DNA of 64,000 bases from NCBI GenBank assembly GCA_949825025.1, contig OX463783.1, forward strand, positions 17,333,628 through 17,397,627, in the 5' to 3' direction. Positions within the stretch are counted from its first letter, which is position 1, and the number at the start of each line of letters is the position of its first letter. The notes under the pieces are model-generated. The model did not search any database and had not been told where the DNA came from. It was given only the letters and a program-made list of their open reading frames with translations. The stretch comes from Siphlonurus alternatus (lineage: Eukaryota; Arthropoda; Insecta; Ephemeroptera; Siphlonuridae). Made by a program: the position numbers and the translations under genes. Positions 50,503 to 62,358 of the stretch are shown in pieces.

Positions 50503-53266
50503 CCCCCCTCTTATATTTTTTATCATGATTAGGTTGGAAGTAGGGGAGGGGGGGGATGTCATGAGATCATTCTTTCCTTGTTTTTCCTTCTTTTTACGAC
50601 GCAATATATGAGGAGATTAATTAGCAACATTGTGTTTCCTTGTAAACTTTTATGTAACTGACCTAGCTAGTGTAATAACACTTTATATAAATATGTAATA
50701 CATTATATTTATATTTTATTATAACGTACGATAATAGTAAGTCATTATAATGTTATAATGATGGAGTAAATTGTAAGTTATAGATTGTTATAGGGAAATT
50801 GAACGTGTCATTTAATTGATAAAATCACCTTATTTTACAAGGAAATTTTAAAAAAATATTAAACGTTTTTATTGTTATTTTTTAATAAAAAAAATATGCT
50901 CAAATCTAATTATTATTTCTTTATTTAGTTCGTGGTATAAATTATAAATATGATGGATTTTAATAAAAAATTCCATGATTTTATTTGCTGCTTTCCTCAT
51001 TAATTTCTTGTTTATTCTAAGTCTTACATACATAAAAATAGAAAATATTATTCAGTATACTCAAACTGGACATCCCCATAACAAATAAATCATGACAAAG
51101 ATCGACAACGGAAGAAATTTCCCGACCACAACAAACGCAAGAGTCGCGGAGATTAGTGAGGTCAATAATTATATTATTCTTGATTTTTACGAAGTAATTC
51201 TCAGGATTTTCCGTGTAAATTATTTAAAACTTTTCCTGTTGTAAATCATACGATCGCTTACGTCAGAATTATCTACAGTTTAATTAATATAAAATTTATT
51301 CCGGAAGTAGCAGGAAGTACAATTAAATTGTTTATATTTTTGAACAAATCTCAAACTTTGAAACTTTGTAGTCACTATAAAAATAAATTATCAGTAGTAT
51401 AAGACTCGAGAAACATTGCACTTACAGTTTATCCTCGTGAAGATTTTTATTTGGTTTGATTAAAGAACATATTGCAGCTAAGAATTAAAGGTCATTATTC
51501 AGTTAGAAAGTCAGTTTTATAATTAAGGCAATATCTAGTGCTCATGCTGCATTAGATATTGAACAAGTTGTACAGAGGACAGTGCAATTTTGCACGGTTA
51601 TTATTCCAATGATCGTAATTAGAACTTTATGTTAATTTTAATTATAAATATTGTCTGTAATATATAATTATTTTGTCATATCTGATGATATATGGATAAT
51701 TTAAGTATCCATATACGCGCAGTCCCAGTTAATGATTCTGTATATAACAAAAATATAAATTTTAATAATAAAAGACACTAAAATTCTTGATTTAATAAAA
51801 ATTTAAAATAATTTATTTCAAGATAATCAAAATATTTAATAAACAGCCTCGAATGTAGACAGTTCTTGTATAATGAGCACACAGTATACGAGGATGTCGT
51901 TATGTCTTATATTTTTCAGGAAAGGGTAACTTTCAAGCTTTCCCGAAGTGTATTAAGTACTTTGCTGCAAAATATTTTAAAATTTGCTGATACTTTTTAC
52001 CTCTTCTTTAACATGTTTTTATGCAACTGCATGATGATAAATATTATATTAATACCTGACAACATATTAACACTTGATGTTAAGTTTGCGTAAAAAAATT
52101 AAAAATTATTTATTTTACATTATCAAGTACCCCACCAAGGTTACAGCAAGTACATTAATGTATTGTGTAACTCTATTATGCTAAAAATCTACAGTGCAAA
52201 TAAAATAAATTATAAATGTTTTTTTACTCGCTGGAATACGTGTGACTTTCATTGACATTCAAATTTCAAGTTCAAGTTTTGAATATATGACCTTTGATTT
52301 TTATTGCATTTTATATGATTGTTGACTGTGAATATCTTATGATCTATTTATATAATTATAATTAAATATATGTCTGCAACATAATATATTGTTGATAAGA
52401 GCCGCGGACGGTTTGTGGATTCAGAGAATATAAATTGGGAAGGGCATATAATGAGGGCTCATAAGATCAATGTTAAATAAAAAAAAAAACGAAAATTGAT
52501 TGTTTATCTGAGTCTATTTAAGAAAGCGTGTCTATATGATGTTAAATCCAAAAATTTGAAATTATTAAGTTATAATACTGTCTTCTACTTCCTGGCACTA
52601 AATCGCTCTATATAATGACAATAAAATAGACGATAATTAATTTTGAAAGGTTTCCCTTGGCCCATTTTCACCCCATAATTTCTACGACTTTAAACAGTTA
52701 TATTATGAAATTATCTATTTAATTTCTTTATTATTTTCTATTATTTATAATTGAAGACTACAGATGTCGTCCATAGCTAGTATAATATGTACTATAATAT
52801 AATATATTGATGTGTATAATGTATAAAATACATTATTAATATTCATAATTTTATCATTATAGTATTATTTATATTAAATTACACAAAAAAAGTCATTATG
52901 TTAGATTTTTAATATAAAAAAAACACGCTAAAACACGATGCTAATTAATTAATGTTTTCATTAATAAGCTTGTATCTCAACTCCACGCATCTACAGTACA
53001 ATATATCTCAATCATTTACAGTTCATATTTTTATATGATATGAGCAATTTAAAATGTATTTAAATTCCATTTATAGGTTTCAATATATATAATGTATATA
53101 TTATGTATAATAATGTATTTATATTTATGCTAATAAAGTAGAATTATAATTTGTTTATAAATTATTTTAATTACATTAACATTTTTTGAAACTGATTTCT
53201 TTAGTAACTTAAAATTAATTTACGACAAAGATTCTACTTCCGTTGTATATATATAATATATATATA

Positions 53267-53313
<47 letters not shown>

Positions 53314-53472
53314 TTATAATATATAGAGAGATGAAAAATAGCTCTTATCAAAAATCGGAAAGTAACAACTCCTGCATATATATTTTTTTTATTTCGTATT
53401 TGAATAGAAGACCTCCAGTTATATAGTTTAATATTGTCATTTTTTTTTTTTTTTTTACAAGTAAGCCCTTAA

Positions 53473-53826
53473 GGGTAAGATAACGCCACCAATATTAAAA
53501 AAAAAGATCCCTTACAAAAAAATTGTGACAAAAATTAAAAATGTTCTCCTCTACACCCCCAATCAGTAGCTAAAATATCAGGTATGCAAGTACGATCTAG
53601 TTTTTGAGTTATGAATTTTTAAAGTTGCCTGACTAATTGAACATGGAAATTCGAAATTCCATTTCTCTGTGTTAAAGTAGCCAACTTTAAAAATTCGTAA
53701 CTCAAAAACTAGATCGTATTTGTACACCTGATAGTTTAGCTACTGATTGGGGGTGTAGAGGAGAACATTTTAAATTTTTTCAGAATTTTCGTGTCAGGGA
53801 TTTTTTTTTTTAACATTATCTTACCC
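53473..53826. mobile_element. TTAA-flanked palindromic MITE, copy 2
   Basis: Same family as 9278-9642 (ends GGGTAAGATAACGCCACC and ATTATCTTACCC), with TTAA at 53469-53472 and 53827-53830. It has a small deletion near its right end. Confidence 0.85.
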
Positions 53827-55249
53827 TTAAATCGATTGAGGGTAAAGAAACCGTGACGTATTCATGTATGCATGCTTGATATTAATAAGTTGTTTTTTTA
53901 TTAAAAATATGTTAATTCAGAAAAAAAATCAAATAATAATATATTGACACTTTAGGTCTTATAATTTTAAAATTCTTTTTGTGACGTGATTAATGTTCAC
54001 TTGTACAACCAGCTGTGCAGAATCGAAATTAAATTATTATTATTATTATCCAAAAAGGTAATACAAAAATTTATGGTAATTTGTTATTAGCTCACTAAAG
54101 TAAATTAAATTTGCGGTGTTTGTTAATTAAGATGAAACTCCCGTATATCCACTTTTCACTATACAAGTCAGTTTCTTATCTTGTTTTCATAAAAATATCA
54201 AACTTCTATCTGAAAAATTTTTACGCTAGTTTGATCCTATAATAAGAGCCTCCTGATTAAGCTAATTTGAGTAATTTGACATCAAGGTTTAAATACTATA
54301 GTTTCATCAAAGTATTCTGCAGTCAACATGTGTCAATACTGATAAAGAGTTTATATTTATATTCAAATGATGACAAAAATGTTTTAGAATGATTTCACAA
54401 GTTCAAAGTTTCAGGTCAAAGGGGACGAAGCAATATGTCAGCCATTGATAACATTCATTTTAATGTCTTTCACTGATGGGTTTGATAATTTTATAAATAA
54501 ATAATATCATGTCATGAATTTTCTATTTAAATTTAGTATGAGTATTATTAAGAATGGAACAGGCATAACTTTTATGCGTTTTCGAAGTGTATTAAACAAT
54601 GTGTTCAAATTTATGCTCAGCTTTAACTTTTTTTAATTATATATGTATAATAATTAAAATTATAGTGCATGCGATTTTTTTAAAAATCGAGCACTATTTC
54701 AATCAATATAGAGAATTTTTAATTAAATTGTAATTTGTAAGTAAATTTCATTTGTAATTATTTTCTTTAATTTTAAAATTAATAGATAACTTTGATTCAT
54801 GAAATTTTTAAATTTTTCGATTATATTTTTATCTTCAGTTCAAAAGACTATAACTTCCGGTAAATGACTATAACTAACTATAAAATATAGACATTTTAAT
54901 AAACTGGCAAACTCGTTGCCTTGGAAAATTTGCCACTTGAAGCCTTGTTAATCACCATGTCCTATCAAGGCTGCAAGGGAAAATTTTCCGAGGCGACGAC
55001 TATACATTAATTGTAATAATTAAACCTTTACTATATATAATTTATTCAATAATTTGGGTAACGTTAATTTAAATGTGATATTATTTGTACATTTATTATT
55101 TTTTTATTGGTTGAAATTTGAAACTACGAGACATAAAATTTAGCGTATTTCTTGGTATTGATAAAAACAAAACTTAAATTTCACAATTTTTTTTTTGAGA
55201 TTATAAGTTTGCGTTCATGACGTGATTAGCGGACATTGGCCACAATAAA

Positions 55250-55330
55250 ATGTCAACCTTTGATGACCTTGAGGCCTCCTGGAGGACGGATCACCGTGAC
55301 CTTTGTGATAAACTTGGAAACAGCAGCAAC
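55250..55330. promoter_or_regulatory. cluster of nuclear-receptor half-sites
   Basis: A locally GC-richer stretch with TGACCTTGA (reverse of TCAAGGTCA, SF-1/ERR type) and TGACCTTTG (reverse of CAAAGGTCA, HNF4 type) about 30 bp apart. It lies in the long PAH intron. A regulatory role is inference. Confidence 0.25.
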
Positions 55331-55519
55331 AAGCACGTAGACCAAAATATCCGTTTGCGACGCACATGTCAAACATGTCAAAATATGTTGACACTACGAA
55401 ATCTTACATTTCTGTAATGGTGAATTTTAATATTTATAAAACGTGACATTTAATCACGAGAAGACATACTTTTTGAAAAATTGTGTGTAGTGGGTGTGGA
55501 AGTGACTTACTGTTGGGGA

Positions 55520-55660
55520 CAGACGCGGATCCAGAAAAAAAATTCGGGAGGGTCTGCTTCCATAAGGCCAAGTTAAAAAAAAATTTGGAGTAGGAGAAAT
55601 GCCTATATTGCCCATGTTAAATCCAAAATTTCAAAATTCGGGGGGGGGGGGGGGGGAGAA
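55520..55660. mobile_element. hAT-type MITE, truncated copy 3
   Basis: Left end CAGACGCGGATCCAG and body identical in order to 44396-44565. The right end is missing and replaced by a G run followed by unrelated sequence. Confidence 0.75.
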
Positions 55661-56550
55661 ACTTGAGAAAGAGAGCGGACAGCGAGAACCATCAAATTGC
55701 ATTATAATTTATAATCATTAATCAAAGATTTTTCAAAAATATTTGTTTATATAGTTAGAAATGGATTTAAAAATTATTATAATTATTTATTTATTAAATT
55801 ATCTATATTGTCACAAACCACTTGTGACTTTGTGGCAATATTGAAAAATTGCAAATAATTAATATTTTTATTTAGCACAAATAATAAACAATGTAAAAAA
55901 TCATTTTCGATAATTAAAAACGTATTTATGAATGTATACCTCAGTCTCCTTGAATCTTTCTTTTCTCTTACAGCTATACTACAAGTATTGTATAATATGT
56001 GTATTATACATTGTATAAGCTAGAGTATTATATACAAGAATTATATAATTGTGAGCAGTAAATAATAAATAATATATTTTTTGAAAGCGGCTATACATCA
56101 GCAAATAAAGCAGTGGAAAAGTTCATGCAGTATACTTTCCAAGATGTAGTACTTTAAAAAACAGTTAAAAAAATATATTAAATATCCACATCAATCACAT
56201 GCCATCACACCTCAAGACGTTCAACATAAAATCAAACGTCGTCCCTGCTGCTCAACAAGTTATCTAACGTCCAGGCGTTCTGACTTTCGTGTTGATTGAT
56301 TATTGGTTGAGTATATAATTAATATTAATAAGCACTATAAATGTTTTTTAAGATATCATGACAGCTAGAAACAATTGTGTTTTATGCTAATTCTATTTTT
56401 ATTATAGTAAATAATGTAAAAATGTAAATTATGTCAATGAATTGGCATAAAAGGCGTATGCTGTGAATAATTGTATGAGAATTGGTTGGTTAGTATCAAA
56501 ATGAAAAAGATCCACTTTTTTTTATCAGTATTGTGACAAAAATTGACATA

Positions 56551-56904
56551 GATAGAATAGAATAGAATAGAATAGAATAGAATAGAATAGAATAGAATAG
56601 AATAGAATAGAATAGAATAGAATAGAATAGAATAGAATAGAATAGAATAGAATAGAATAGGATAGGATAGGATAGGATAGGATAGGATAGGATAGAATAG
56701 AATAGAATAGAATAGAATAGAATAGAATAGAATAGAATAGAATAGAATAGAATAGAATAGAATAGAATAGAATAGAATAGAATAGAATAGAATAGAATAG
56801 AATAGAATAGAATAGAATAGAATAGAATAGAATAGAATAGAATAGAATAGAATAGAATAGAATAGAATAGAATAGAATAGAATAGGATAGAATAGAATAG
56901 AATA
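56551..56904. repeat. (AATAG)n pentanucleotide array, 354 bp
   Basis: About 70 units, nearly pure, with an internal block of seven GATAG variants (56661-56695) and one more at 56886. Read on the minus strand it is (ATTCT)n and directly follows the 3' end of a LINE. The long open frames across it are artefacts. Confidence 0.95.
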
Positions 56905-57748
56905 TATATTTATTCTTTGACATAATACATATGTATAGAATAAGTCAGTAGAAAAAAAACAATACAGATACATACAATACAATTAGACATCATGATAAAA
57001 ATCTCGTTTCTTCTCTCTCAATTTCATAACTTAATTAAGTAAAAGTAAAATTTTTATACATAATCATCAGATAATAATATTAATAATTATAATATACTTA
57101 CAGCATATTAAAATCAATAAACATCATATAAATCAGACACCTACTCTCACTATAATAACCAGTTAATTTAAGCTATACATGGCATGTGTAATCAAGTTAA
57201 AGAAAGAACAGAATTAACAATTAAATTTATAATTATTTGCATATCACAGACAACACCATTCATCTATTATTTATTTGCTGGAAAAATCCCTATATTTCAA
57301 CATCTTTGTTATTGGTTTAGTAAAGTCATCCAATGTATAATATGCTTGGTCAACGAGAAATTTGTAAACATTTTTTTTTAAATAACTGAAAGTTATCAAT
57401 GGATTGTAAATCTGTTGGAAGACTGTTATACAACAAAGATACAGAATTATAAGGACTCTTATCAGTTAACGAAAGATTATTTCTATTATAATGGATATGT
57501 TTTGCATGTCTTGTGTTATAATTATGAGTCTTAGAATTTAACTGAAACTTTTCTGGGTATTTTTTTACAAATTTGACACATTCATAGATATACAGACATG
57601 GCAGTGTTAGAATATTAAGAGATTTAAAATATTGCGTGTTTAATTGAGAATTATATTTAAGATTTATTATTAAATGAATTTTCCTAATTGTAAATTTTAG
57701 TAAGAATTTGAATTTCCTGAATAAATTTATATTAAAATATCTTGCCAT
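56905..57748 (-). pseudogene. 5'-truncated LINE: C-terminal end of a non-LTR retrotransposon ORF2 plus 3' UTR
   Basis: An open frame of 132 codons (57748-57350) resembles the conserved C-terminal tail of Jockey/CR1-like LINE polyproteins. It has LNILTLPCLYIYECVKFVK, then HNYNTRHAKHIHY, then YNSVSLLYNSLPTDLQ near the end, followed by a stop. The reverse transcriptase domain that should precede it is absent, as expected for 5' truncation during target-primed insertion. The 3' UTR of about 440 bp ends AATAAATATATATTC and runs into the (ATTCT)n array as its tail. It is not functional. Confidence 0.75.
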
Positions 57749-58036
57749 ATTTTAATACAGTGAATTACATTATATTTGAATGCAAAACATATTTACTCTA
57801 CATCGAATAGTAAATATTATGCGCACTTATATAATATAAACGCGCGTAAGTATATTATATATTTTTATGTAATTTTATACTAGTGGGTCATGGGTCAGGT
57901 TTTATGTTATACGTGCTATCTCGGTTATGAACGACACACGCTGCGGCAGGGCTGAGCTCCGTATTGCTTCGTTATTTCCATTATATGCATGCAACAGGTG
58001 ATAAATACATGCACTTCTTCGTATCCTTTTAAAACA

Positions 58037-58117
58037 GGTAGCGTGGCCGAGTGGTCTAAGGCGCTGGTTTTAGGCACCAGTCCGTAAAGGGCGTGGGTTC
58101 GAATCCCACCGCTATCA
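58037..58117 (+). tRNA. trnL-TAG: tRNA-Leu(TAG)
   Basis: A full cloverleaf. The acceptor stem GGTAGCG pairs with CGCTATC (one G-U), with discriminator A. The D arm starts TGGCCGAGTGGTCTAAGGC, which contains box A. The anticodon stem CTGGT/ACCAG has loop TTTAGGC (anticodon TAG), there is a long class II variable arm, and the T arm GTGGGTTCGAATCCCAC contains box B. A T-run terminator follows at once (58122-58130). No intron. It lies on the strand opposite to PAH, inside the putative long intron. It looks functional. Confidence 0.97.
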
Positions 58118-58666
58118 CATATTTTTTTTTCAAATAAAGTTTATGTTAATGTATATACGTGTATATATATATTTTTTACAAAGATATATACACCCCAAGA
58201 GGCGGAGTAAATAGGTATATAAGGATATATAATTAAGAGAGGTATAGGGAAAGGATGGCAGCCACGGATATTTCTTTGGCACTTTCTTAGCTTTATCGAT
58301 TCTCTGACGTGATACGGTAAACATTGGCTAAATTACATTAATCAAATCGTAAAAAATCGTCAATGTGTATATACTACACTTAAAAATGCGAAGGTCTCTA
58401 ATTTATACAATTACGTCGCGGCGTTCATTTCTCTGGGCGCTTTTCGATACAATTATTTTTTATATAAATACGCCAGCAGGTTTTCAAAATCTGCGCAGTA
58501 AAACGAAGAGAAAACTAGACCAGTTCTGCTTTTATAACCATAATTAACTGAAATGAACACGTACATGGCATATGTACATGGGATTGAGGGATTCTCTATA
58601 TGTTCAGCTTAATTATTTTCAGTTTTAATTGTTATAGTGAATCCCCGGCCTGTAAACATAATTAAT

Positions 58667-59149
58667 GGGGTACTGACCGGTATTTGAGTTAGCAATACTA
58701 ATAAAAAGTACTGTGAATTCTATGAAAAACTAGCCCTATTAGAGCATTCTACGACAATTTGCTGATTTTATATAAATTTTTAAAACTTTTTTTGATGACG
58801 TCATACCATTGAATCTTAAATGGGGAAATGCATCAGTTAACATTGCTAAAATGAAAAGTTATTGAAGTACGAATTTCAAACCTTCATTATCGTGATTCTA
58901 GCACCTGAAAACCTTGCAAATGAAGTTTTGGTTACATTTCAATATTAAGTATGGGATTTGGTAATGTTAACTGATCTATTTTCCCATTTAAGATTCAATG
59001 CTATGACGTCATTTTTGAGAGGTTTTAAAAATTCATATAAAATCAGGAAATTGTCGTAAAATGCTGTAATAGGGCTTGTTCTTTATGAAATTCTCGTGCC
59101 TTTTGAAATATTGACAAAAACTTGCAACTTTTTTTTTGGTCAGTACCCC
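58667..59149. mobile_element. 483-bp foldback element
   Basis: Ends GGGGTACTGACC and GGTCAGTACCCC pair, as do the internal phrases TGATGACGTCATACCATTGA and TCAATGCTATGACGTCA, around a centre near 58905. The flanks read AAT...ATT, so a short target duplication cannot be resolved. No second copy was seen. Confidence 0.75.
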
Positions 59150-60236
59150 ATTTGCTGCCATGCATTTTTTAGATTTTTTGTTTATGCGAAAATTCATATA
59201 ATTTATTAATATGAATATTCCTTCAATTATAAGTGCCCTCTCCCTCTGTCTTATTGCCCATGCCTTAAAATCAATCACTCACTTGCACCCCTTCCCATCT
59301 GCACCTCTTCTTAATTCTCTGTTACAACCGTGACTTAATATGAAGGAAGGAAATAAAATATTGCTGTAATATATAATTATAGAATCAATTCATTAAGTTA
59401 TACGAACAAATAAGTTTACTTACTTAATTATTTATTGCATCGGCAGCACACGCTTAATTAAAATTGCAAAGTTGTAATGATTTATATATAATATAATATA
59501 TATTATGGTGCATGCACTCTCTTGTTTTCTCACGTAACTACAATCGTGAAAAAATATTCTAGCTCTCATAAAATTTTACATTTTTATAACGGTATTTAAA
59601 GTCTATTATGATCGCAATAAAAAATTTGAATTTAAATTTGAATAAATAATATCACTATATATACCATGCTTAAATATTTTTCTTTGATATTTATTTTTTT
59701 TTAATACAAAAATATGACGTGTATCCTATATATAGCCTATAGGGAGGCTATAATGATAATCTTAAAATGTATATTTATAAACCTAATTTATAAAGATTGT
59801 TAAATTAATTATCATTTAGGGTAAATATAATTAATTACCATGATATAACAAAAAAGTTACCATGCATTAATTATAAATAGAAGTAGTGCTGCTTCATATT
59901 TTAAGGATCTATAATATATAGATCATATCGCAGATTTTTCGAATGAATTTTCAGAGATTTTATAGTGTGTACAAATGTATTCTCTTTGGAATTATCTAAG
60001 TGAGTGAAAAAACATTTATTTGATAATAAAATTATGTGTACAATGTGTACATGCAGTATTGACTAATATTTTTACAAAAGTGAACTATAAACATAATATA
60101 TTTTTTATAACATATGTGTACGTACTGTGTTGACTTGTAATGTAAGTGAGATGAATAAATATATTTGAATGATCTAAATATATATCATTTCATATTGACA
60201 CACGAAAAATTCATCAAATAATTATTAATAACTTAC

Positions 60237-60308
60237 CATATCGTCCACATTTTCCGCACCAGAATCCACAGGTATGGAGTGTCTTTTCTTTCCGTTCATC
60301 ATCATCAT
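60237..60308 (-). CDS. PAH: candidate distal first exon of PAH
   Basis: Four consecutive ATG codons open a 24-codon frame that ends exactly at a strong donor (ATG|GTAAGT) in phase 0. That phase joins to PAH exon 2 (48573) and would give a 466-aa isoform starting MMMMNGKKRHSIPVDSG. The KKRHS motif resembles a PKA-type site, and arthropod and mammalian PAH carry a regulatory phosphoserine (RKLS in human) at a similar distance from the ACT domain. The proximal exon lacks such a motif. The upstream leader (60310-60460) is GC-richer. The intron would be 11.7 kb. Not proven without transcripts. Confidence 0.5.
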
Positions 60309-60504
60309 TATTATAATTGTTGGTGTGACAATTAGCGATTGTTGTTAGAGCGGCGATCGAGGACGAGTAGCGTTCTGATGTGGTGGTGGCCTCGCACTTA
60401 CGGACCTCAACACTGATCTCTGTCTGACCCCCCCCCCCTTTCTCTTCTCCCCCTCCACTGACAGAAAATTACTAGGATAAAAATAAGAATGAATATTTTT
60501 AGTA

Positions 60505-61620
60505 TTAAGGTAGAGATAACGCCGATCAGCTATTCGACGTACTCTCCTTTGATTAACATGTAAACCTTAGCAAATTCACAAAAATTGACTGATATACTGA
60601 TGATGGTATATCATTTAGTGGTCATGAATTGGCTATATAATCTCAGTGTGAAAAAAAATATTCGTTCCAAAACCAAACATTTTTCATTAAAAATATCCAA
60701 ACTCCCGTTCCAAAAATCTCGATGTTGTAAAATGAAAATAATTAAAAAAAAAAAATCAGAAACTAGCTTGCTTTATTTAATTACTATAAAATAAGTGTAT
60801 AAAATATCTGAAAATCAATATATTTTTTTTTCATTTATTTTTAAATGTACGTATAGTTATAAAATTATAACGCCGTAAATATCGAAAAAAATGATACCCA
60901 CTATATTTATGTACTATATAACATATAATAATAACGAATTTCAATTACATTTTTTTTTGCGCAATAATTAAATATATCTGTAAAGCTTAAGTTATAAACA
61001 ACAAAATTTCCAAATATCATAGTCCCACATTTTTTTAAGGCAAAATAATCAATGATTTTTTTACAATTCGTCTTTTTTTCTTTTTTTTTTCTAGCAATTT
61101 TGTCAAAAAATAAGCATTTCTTACATAAATTAAAAAATCGCTGATTGTCGAAAAAACTATGGAAGCATGAAATTTGAATGTTATGTTGTTGTTTAATGCG
61201 GAATATAATGGAAATATTTAATTTTTGCACAGAAAAAAATTTTCTTTGAAATTCGTTATCATATAATGGGTACCATTTCTTCAATCGATATTTAATTATG
61301 GTTTTGTAAAAAGCGTTTTTTTTTTGTTTTTTTTTTTACTTGCATTTAAAATACGAGAAATACGTAAATGAAAGAAAAAAAAACTAATTCGATTTTCACG
61401 CATAATTATATGTTATAGTACTTGAACCAAAAGCTTTCTGAATATGTTTTTGGAAAAAATATTTTAGGTTTAATTACCACATCGAGATTTTTGGAATGAA
61501 AGTTAGAGTATTTTTAATGAAAAATGTTTGATTTTGGAACGAACAATTTTTTTTTTAAGAAAACTAAGATAATCAATTCATGTATTAAAACAAAAATTCA
61601 CTGTTTGAGCTGGTTAAATA
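60505..61620. mobile_element. ~1.1-kb decayed foldback, TTAA-type ends
   Basis: The left part starts TTAAGGTAGAGATAACGCC and shares CCTTAGCAAATTCACAAAAATT with 45840. The arms near 60650-60725 (TTCGTTCCAAAACCAAACAT) and 61478-61550 are inverted copies, as are 60890-60945 and 61240-61285 (ATAACGAATTTCAA/TTGAAATTCGTTAT). Open frames inside are low-complexity and not genes. Confidence 0.55.
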
Positions 61621-61624
61621 AATA

Positions 61625-62230
61625 AAAAATCATGTATATAATATAATGAACCGGACGTTATGATTATTTAATATATAATCTTGGCTGGACTTTATTGTAT
61701 AATATTGGAAAAATAATAATATATAAAAAAAAATGACCACCTGATATACAATGGCTAAATTTGAAAAGTCCACGATTCTTTAATAAAAGTTATAGTGGAT
61801 ATCATTTTCTTATTGTGTTAAATGTTCATAAATTAAGACTTCGCATGCTGCTGGATATATCTATAATTCAATTAAATTTAATTTTGCAGTTTTTACTATC
61901 ATATATATACCAAACAAATTACTTGTATAAGTAATTAATATACAATGCATTAAATTATTCTATATTTTATTAAATTTAGCCGTACATTTTGTAAATTAAG
62001 ATCAAAAAGGTCACTTCAGTCACTTAATTAATTGACAGGAAAATATTGTCGTTTAATTTTTTTCTTCAATTTTGATTGATAAATTTAACATAATAATATA
62101 TTTAAAGAATAAAAAATTCGCATTAAAATGTTATTAAATCATTTTATATACATAATTTAACCACGCGGTTACAAAATTCTGAAAAAAAAAAAAAAAAAAC
62201 GTGGTTAATAGGAAGACGAACAGTGAGATA
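61625..62230. other. AT-rich gene-free DNA
   Basis: Nothing recognised apart from a long A run (62180-62199). Confidence 0.6.
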
Positions 62231-62234
62231 TTTA

Positions 62235-62305
62235 TTAGAATGTGAAAATTTTAGTGGCTTAATCGAAAGAAAGGGTAAAAAAATGGTACTGTATATTTTT
62301 ATATA
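62235..62305. repeat. truncated copy of palindrome C
   Basis: TAGAATGTGAAAATTTTAGTGG followed by CTTAATCGAAAGAAAGGGTAA matches the arm of the 19225-19565 palindrome. It shows that this component of the big foldback also exists independently in the genome. Confidence 0.65.
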
Positions 62306-62358
62306 TATATTTATAATTATTATTTTCTACTGAGAAACGCTGTGAAATTTTAAGCTCG

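Larger units (their letters stand above)
50600..60235 (-). other. interval between the two PAH first exons
   Basis: About 9.6 kb without a supported protein gene. It would be intron of the distal PAH isoform. It holds a TTAA MITE, a hAT MITE fragment, a LINE fragment, tRNA-Leu and a 483-bp foldback, each listed separately. The remaining DNA is AT-rich, with a TA tract at about 53248-53310. Confidence 0.55.

Noticed and set aside
56551..56904. CRISPR-like or satellite array
   Set aside because: It is a 5-bp tandem repeat without spacers, explained as a LINE tail.
56434..56982. Open frames of 182 and 132 codons (minus strand) rich in Phe-Tyr-Ser-Ile-Leu
   Set aside because: They are produced by the pentanucleotide array, whose unit length lets every frame stay open. 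There is no independent coding signal.
60907..61284. 125-codon open frame (minus strand)
   Set aside because: Lys/Phe/Ile-rich low-complexity translation of a decayed foldback. No domain and no splice context.
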